From a virus, in IMG/VR virus record IMGVR_UViG_3300037193_000219, positions 1 to 29,067 of that record: 29,067 nucleotides of DNA. One strand, written 5' to 3'. This document shows positions 27,638 to 29,067 of this stretch, piece by piece. How positions within the stretch are numbered: the stretch's first letter is position 1; the number at the start of each line of letters is the position of its first letter. A program made the position numbers and the translations under genes. The notes beneath the pieces were generated by a model that was not told the origin of the DNA, did not search any database, and saw only the letters and a list, made by a program, of their open reading frames with translations.

Positions 27638-27960
27638 TACATCAACCTCGCAGCCCTCTTGAGGACATGCAGGCCTTCGACGTAAACCGGGAACCCCGAA
27701 GCCGTCCGAACGAAGTGACCCGCCTCAATGGCAAGTGCGTTATCCGGGTCGACCAGGTAAACGTTCACACCCCAATGGTCATACGAGGAAGGCGTATCGA
27801 TCTCGATTGAGGACCGACCTTCACGGTGATGCTCTGCGAGGTTAGCCGTCGCGCGCCAGAAGATCTCGCCCGCTTCGCCTCGAACCGCGTCTCGAACACC
27901 ATCGATCTTGGCCACGACTTCAACCATCGCATCCTGACTGATCAGGTCAACACGTGCCAT
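27637..27960 (-). CDS. Tail-completion/connector protein (DUF5403-like)
   Basis: 107 residues from ATG 27960, with GGAGG five bases before; a GTG three bases upstream is too close to the ribosome site. Sequence pattern: an N-terminal helix (MVEVVAKIDGVRDAVRGEAG), EIFWRATANLAEHHREGRSS, then strands with WGVNVYLVDPDNALAIEAGH and a final helix (VLKRAARLM). This matches the DUF5403/HK97 gp10-like proteins in the head-tail module of actinophages. The role is structural, assigned mainly by synteny. Confidence 0.75.
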   Translation of the reverse strand: MARVDLISQDAMVEVVAKIDGVRDAVRGEAGEIFWRATANLAEHHREGRSSIEIDTPSSYDHWGVNVYLVDPDNALAIEAGHFVRTASGFPVYVEGLHVLKRAARLM

Positions 27961-27969
27961 CACAGCCTC

Positions 27970-28332
27970 CTAGTTGCGTTGGATCATGTAGTCGATGTGC
28001 CGGGTCCTCTTGGAGCCGTTGTAGAAGGTGGGCTTGCCGACGAAAGTCCAGCGCTCGCCCTTCCAGACCAGCTCTGAACCTTGCCCAAGAACACCGCGCT
28101 CTCGGTCGTGCTTGCGCGTGAACCGAAGTCGGTAGTTCTCCTCGGTCTCGTAACCTTCGTTATCCTGCTCAGCCCTTCGGGCCGAAGTACCCGACTGCCG
28201 AGCGGGCTGAATCGTGGCCTTGGCCTGGTAACCCACGGTCGAGGGCCGGAGGATCTGGTTTCCCAGATCGTCGAAGTCCTCAACCTCTGGGTACACCGTG
28301 ACGTCCTCGACAGCCTTATCGAGCAGTGCCAT
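27970..28332 (-). CDS. Head-to-tail stopper protein
   Basis: 120 residues, beta-rich with the sequence of strands expected for SPP1 gp16-type stoppers (EDVTVYPEVEDFDDLGNQIL, VGYQAKATIQPA, NYRLRFTRKHDR, ELVWKGERWTFVGKPTFY). It comes after the adaptor and before the tail-completion protein, as in other siphophages. It would close the portal channel to hold DNA in the head. The assignment is by position and pattern. Confidence 0.75.
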   Translation of the reverse strand: MALLDKAVEDVTVYPEVEDFDDLGNQILRPSTVGYQAKATIQPARQSGTSARRAEQDNEGYETEENYRLRFTRKHDRERGVLGQGSELVWKGERWTFVGKPTFYNGSKRTRHIDYMIQRN

Positions 28333-28335
28333 TGA

Positions 28336-28776
28336 TCAACCCTCCAACCACCAAGGCGGAGGCCATGGCTTGGTTGGGTCGTACGCGGCCTCGGGCGCAG
28401 GGTAATCCGGGAAGTACGGTGAGATCGTGAACATGCCCATGCCCAACCCACCGGTGAGCAGATCCCACTCCTCATCCAGGACCATCAGCCGACCCGCAGC
28501 CACCTGCTGGTAGATCGCGTACGAGTAGTTCCCGTCCGACTCTTGCGAATAGCCGTCGGGGTTCTTGATCAGCCGGAGGATCATGTCCGACTCGACCTGA
28601 ACCACCGTCTCCGCATACTCCGCGTCTTCCGCAGCTCGGACCAGGAGGTCCGGCACCCTGTTCTTCAGGATGCGCTCCGCGTCGTTCAGCCGAACGTCGA
28701 TGACCGCCAGCACCTCAGCTTCGAGCGGCTCGCCGAGCCAACGGTCAACCACATCTTGCGAGGTCGCCAGCGCCAT
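28336..28776 (-). CDS. Head-to-tail adaptor (Gp19/Gp15/Gp42-like)
   Basis: 146 residues, ATG behind AGGAG. It is a helical protein opening with ATSQDVVDRWLGEPLEAEVL, AVIDVRLNDAERILKNRVPD and later AETVVQVESDMILRLIKNPD, the pattern of the phage Gp19/Gp15/Gp42 family that docks on the portal dodecamer. The Pro/Trp-rich C-terminus (YDPTKPWPPPWWLEG) is unusual but frequent in actinophage members. Synteny with the stopper supports the call. Confidence 0.82.
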   Translation of the reverse strand: MALATSQDVVDRWLGEPLEAEVLAVIDVRLNDAERILKNRVPDLLVRAAEDAEYAETVVQVESDMILRLIKNPDGYSQESDGNYSYAIYQQVAAGRLMVLDEEWDLLTGGLGMGMFTISPYFPDYPAPEAAYDPTKPWPPPWWLEG

Positions 28777-28782
28777 CGCTCA

Positions 28783-29067
28783 TCACTCCTTGTGCGCAGC
28801 CATGTAAGCGTCGATCACGGCCTTGGACAGCTTGCCCTGCGGCTTCGCGCCTTCAACGTCGTTCTCGAGCGCCCACTTCCGGATCTCCGGGATGGAGGGC
28901 GCGGGGTCCGAACCGTCCTCGGCCTGAAGCTCGTTCTGCCCAGTGGCCTGTTCCTGGCCCTGAGATGGCTCCTGAGGCAGCGAAGGGGCATCCTGGGTGT
29001 CCTCACCCTCGGAACCCTCTTCCGACGTCTCAGCGTCCTCCTGAGGGGGCTCTTCCGCGTACCGCCA
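28783..29067 (-). CDS. Acidic protein with C-terminal Lsr2-like DNA-binding domain, 5'-partial
   Basis: The - strand frame is open from the window end to the TGA at 28783-28785; 94 residues are visible and the start is outside. The first 60 visible residues are an acidic Glu/Gln/Ser/Pro-rich linker (EEPPQEDAETSEEGSEGEDT). The end reads IPEIRKWALENDVEGAKPQG followed by KLSKAVIDAYMAA, matching the C-terminal domain of actinobacterial Lsr2, whose IRxWAxxNG segment contacts AT-rich DNA minor groove. In the phage head module it is probably a head-associated or scaffold-like protein that also binds DNA. The first part of the gene is unknown. Confidence 0.75.
   Translation of the reverse strand, partial: WRYAEEPPQEDAETSEEGSEGEDTQDAPSLPQEPSQGQEQATGQNELQAEDGSDPAPSIPEIRKWALENDVEGAKPQGKLSKAVIDAYMAAHKE

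Noticed and set aside
27961-27963. GTG start for the tail-completion protein
   Set aside because: It is only two bases after GGAGG, while the following ATG at 27960 has five-base spacing.
1-29067. tRNA genes, integrase, attachment site, CRISPR, insertion sequences
   Set aside because: I read the gaps on both strands and found no cloverleaf, recombinase motif, repeat array or transposase. This is by eye; a tRNA scan was not run.

Overview
This window is about 29 kb from the genome of a tailed phage with a long non-contractile tail (siphovirus type). The DNA is GC-rich (by eye near 60 %). GTG and ATG starts with GGAGG-like ribosome sites, ATGA/GTGA/TGATG gene overlaps, a DUF5403-type tail-completion gene, an Lsr2-like DNA-binding domain and DUF5664/MazG-type enzymes all point to an actinobacterial host such as Streptomyces or a relative. 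I cannot name the phage or host from sequence alone. I see no tRNA, rRNA, CRISPR array, integrase or transposase, and no stretch over 300 bases lacks a gene.

The window holds two converging gene blocks that meet at a strong bidirectional terminator (14476-14523). The left block (1-14465, + strand) is a tightly packed early/replication and nucleic-acid-metabolism operon. It holds, in order: primase-polymerase fused to a RecA-like NTPase (cut by the window edge), a KOW-domain protein, a DEDD exonuclease with zinc ribbon, a sigma-like protein, an SSB-like protein, a family A DNA polymerase, an SprT-like metalloprotease, a DUF5664 (MazZ-type) nucleotide hydrolase, a HAD phosphatase, a DnaQ-type exonuclease, a MazG-like pyrophosphatase, a T4 Rnl1-type RNA ligase and a T4 Pnkp-type end-healing enzyme. 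Many small unknown genes lie between them, and four tiny overlapping ORFs precede the terminator.

The right block (29067 down to 14558, - strand) is the late morphogenesis and lysis block in canonical siphophage order. It runs: an acidic protein with an Lsr2-like C-terminus (cut by the window edge), head-tail adaptor, stopper, tail-completion protein, tail terminator, major tail protein, a small basic protein, an intrinsic terminator, the tail assembly chaperones G/GT with a -1 frameshift site, the tape measure, a Dit-like protein, a large minor tail protein and a fibre-like protein. After these come a PIG-L/LmbE deacetylase, two holin-like membrane proteins, a membrane-anchored collagen-like protein, an amidase endolysin, a DUF1353 protein with a hydrophobic tail, and a Cys/His repeat protein.

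The most interesting items are: the RNA-repair pair (RNA ligase 1 plus kinase-phosphatase), which suggests defence against host anticodon nucleases; the nucleotide-pool cluster (two MazG-superfamily enzymes plus a HAD phosphatase); the PIG-L deacetylase beside the tail fibre; the collagen-like anchored protein in the lysis cassette; and the 70-residue protein made of three HxHxxxC units. Functions are read from motifs by eye; no database search was run.
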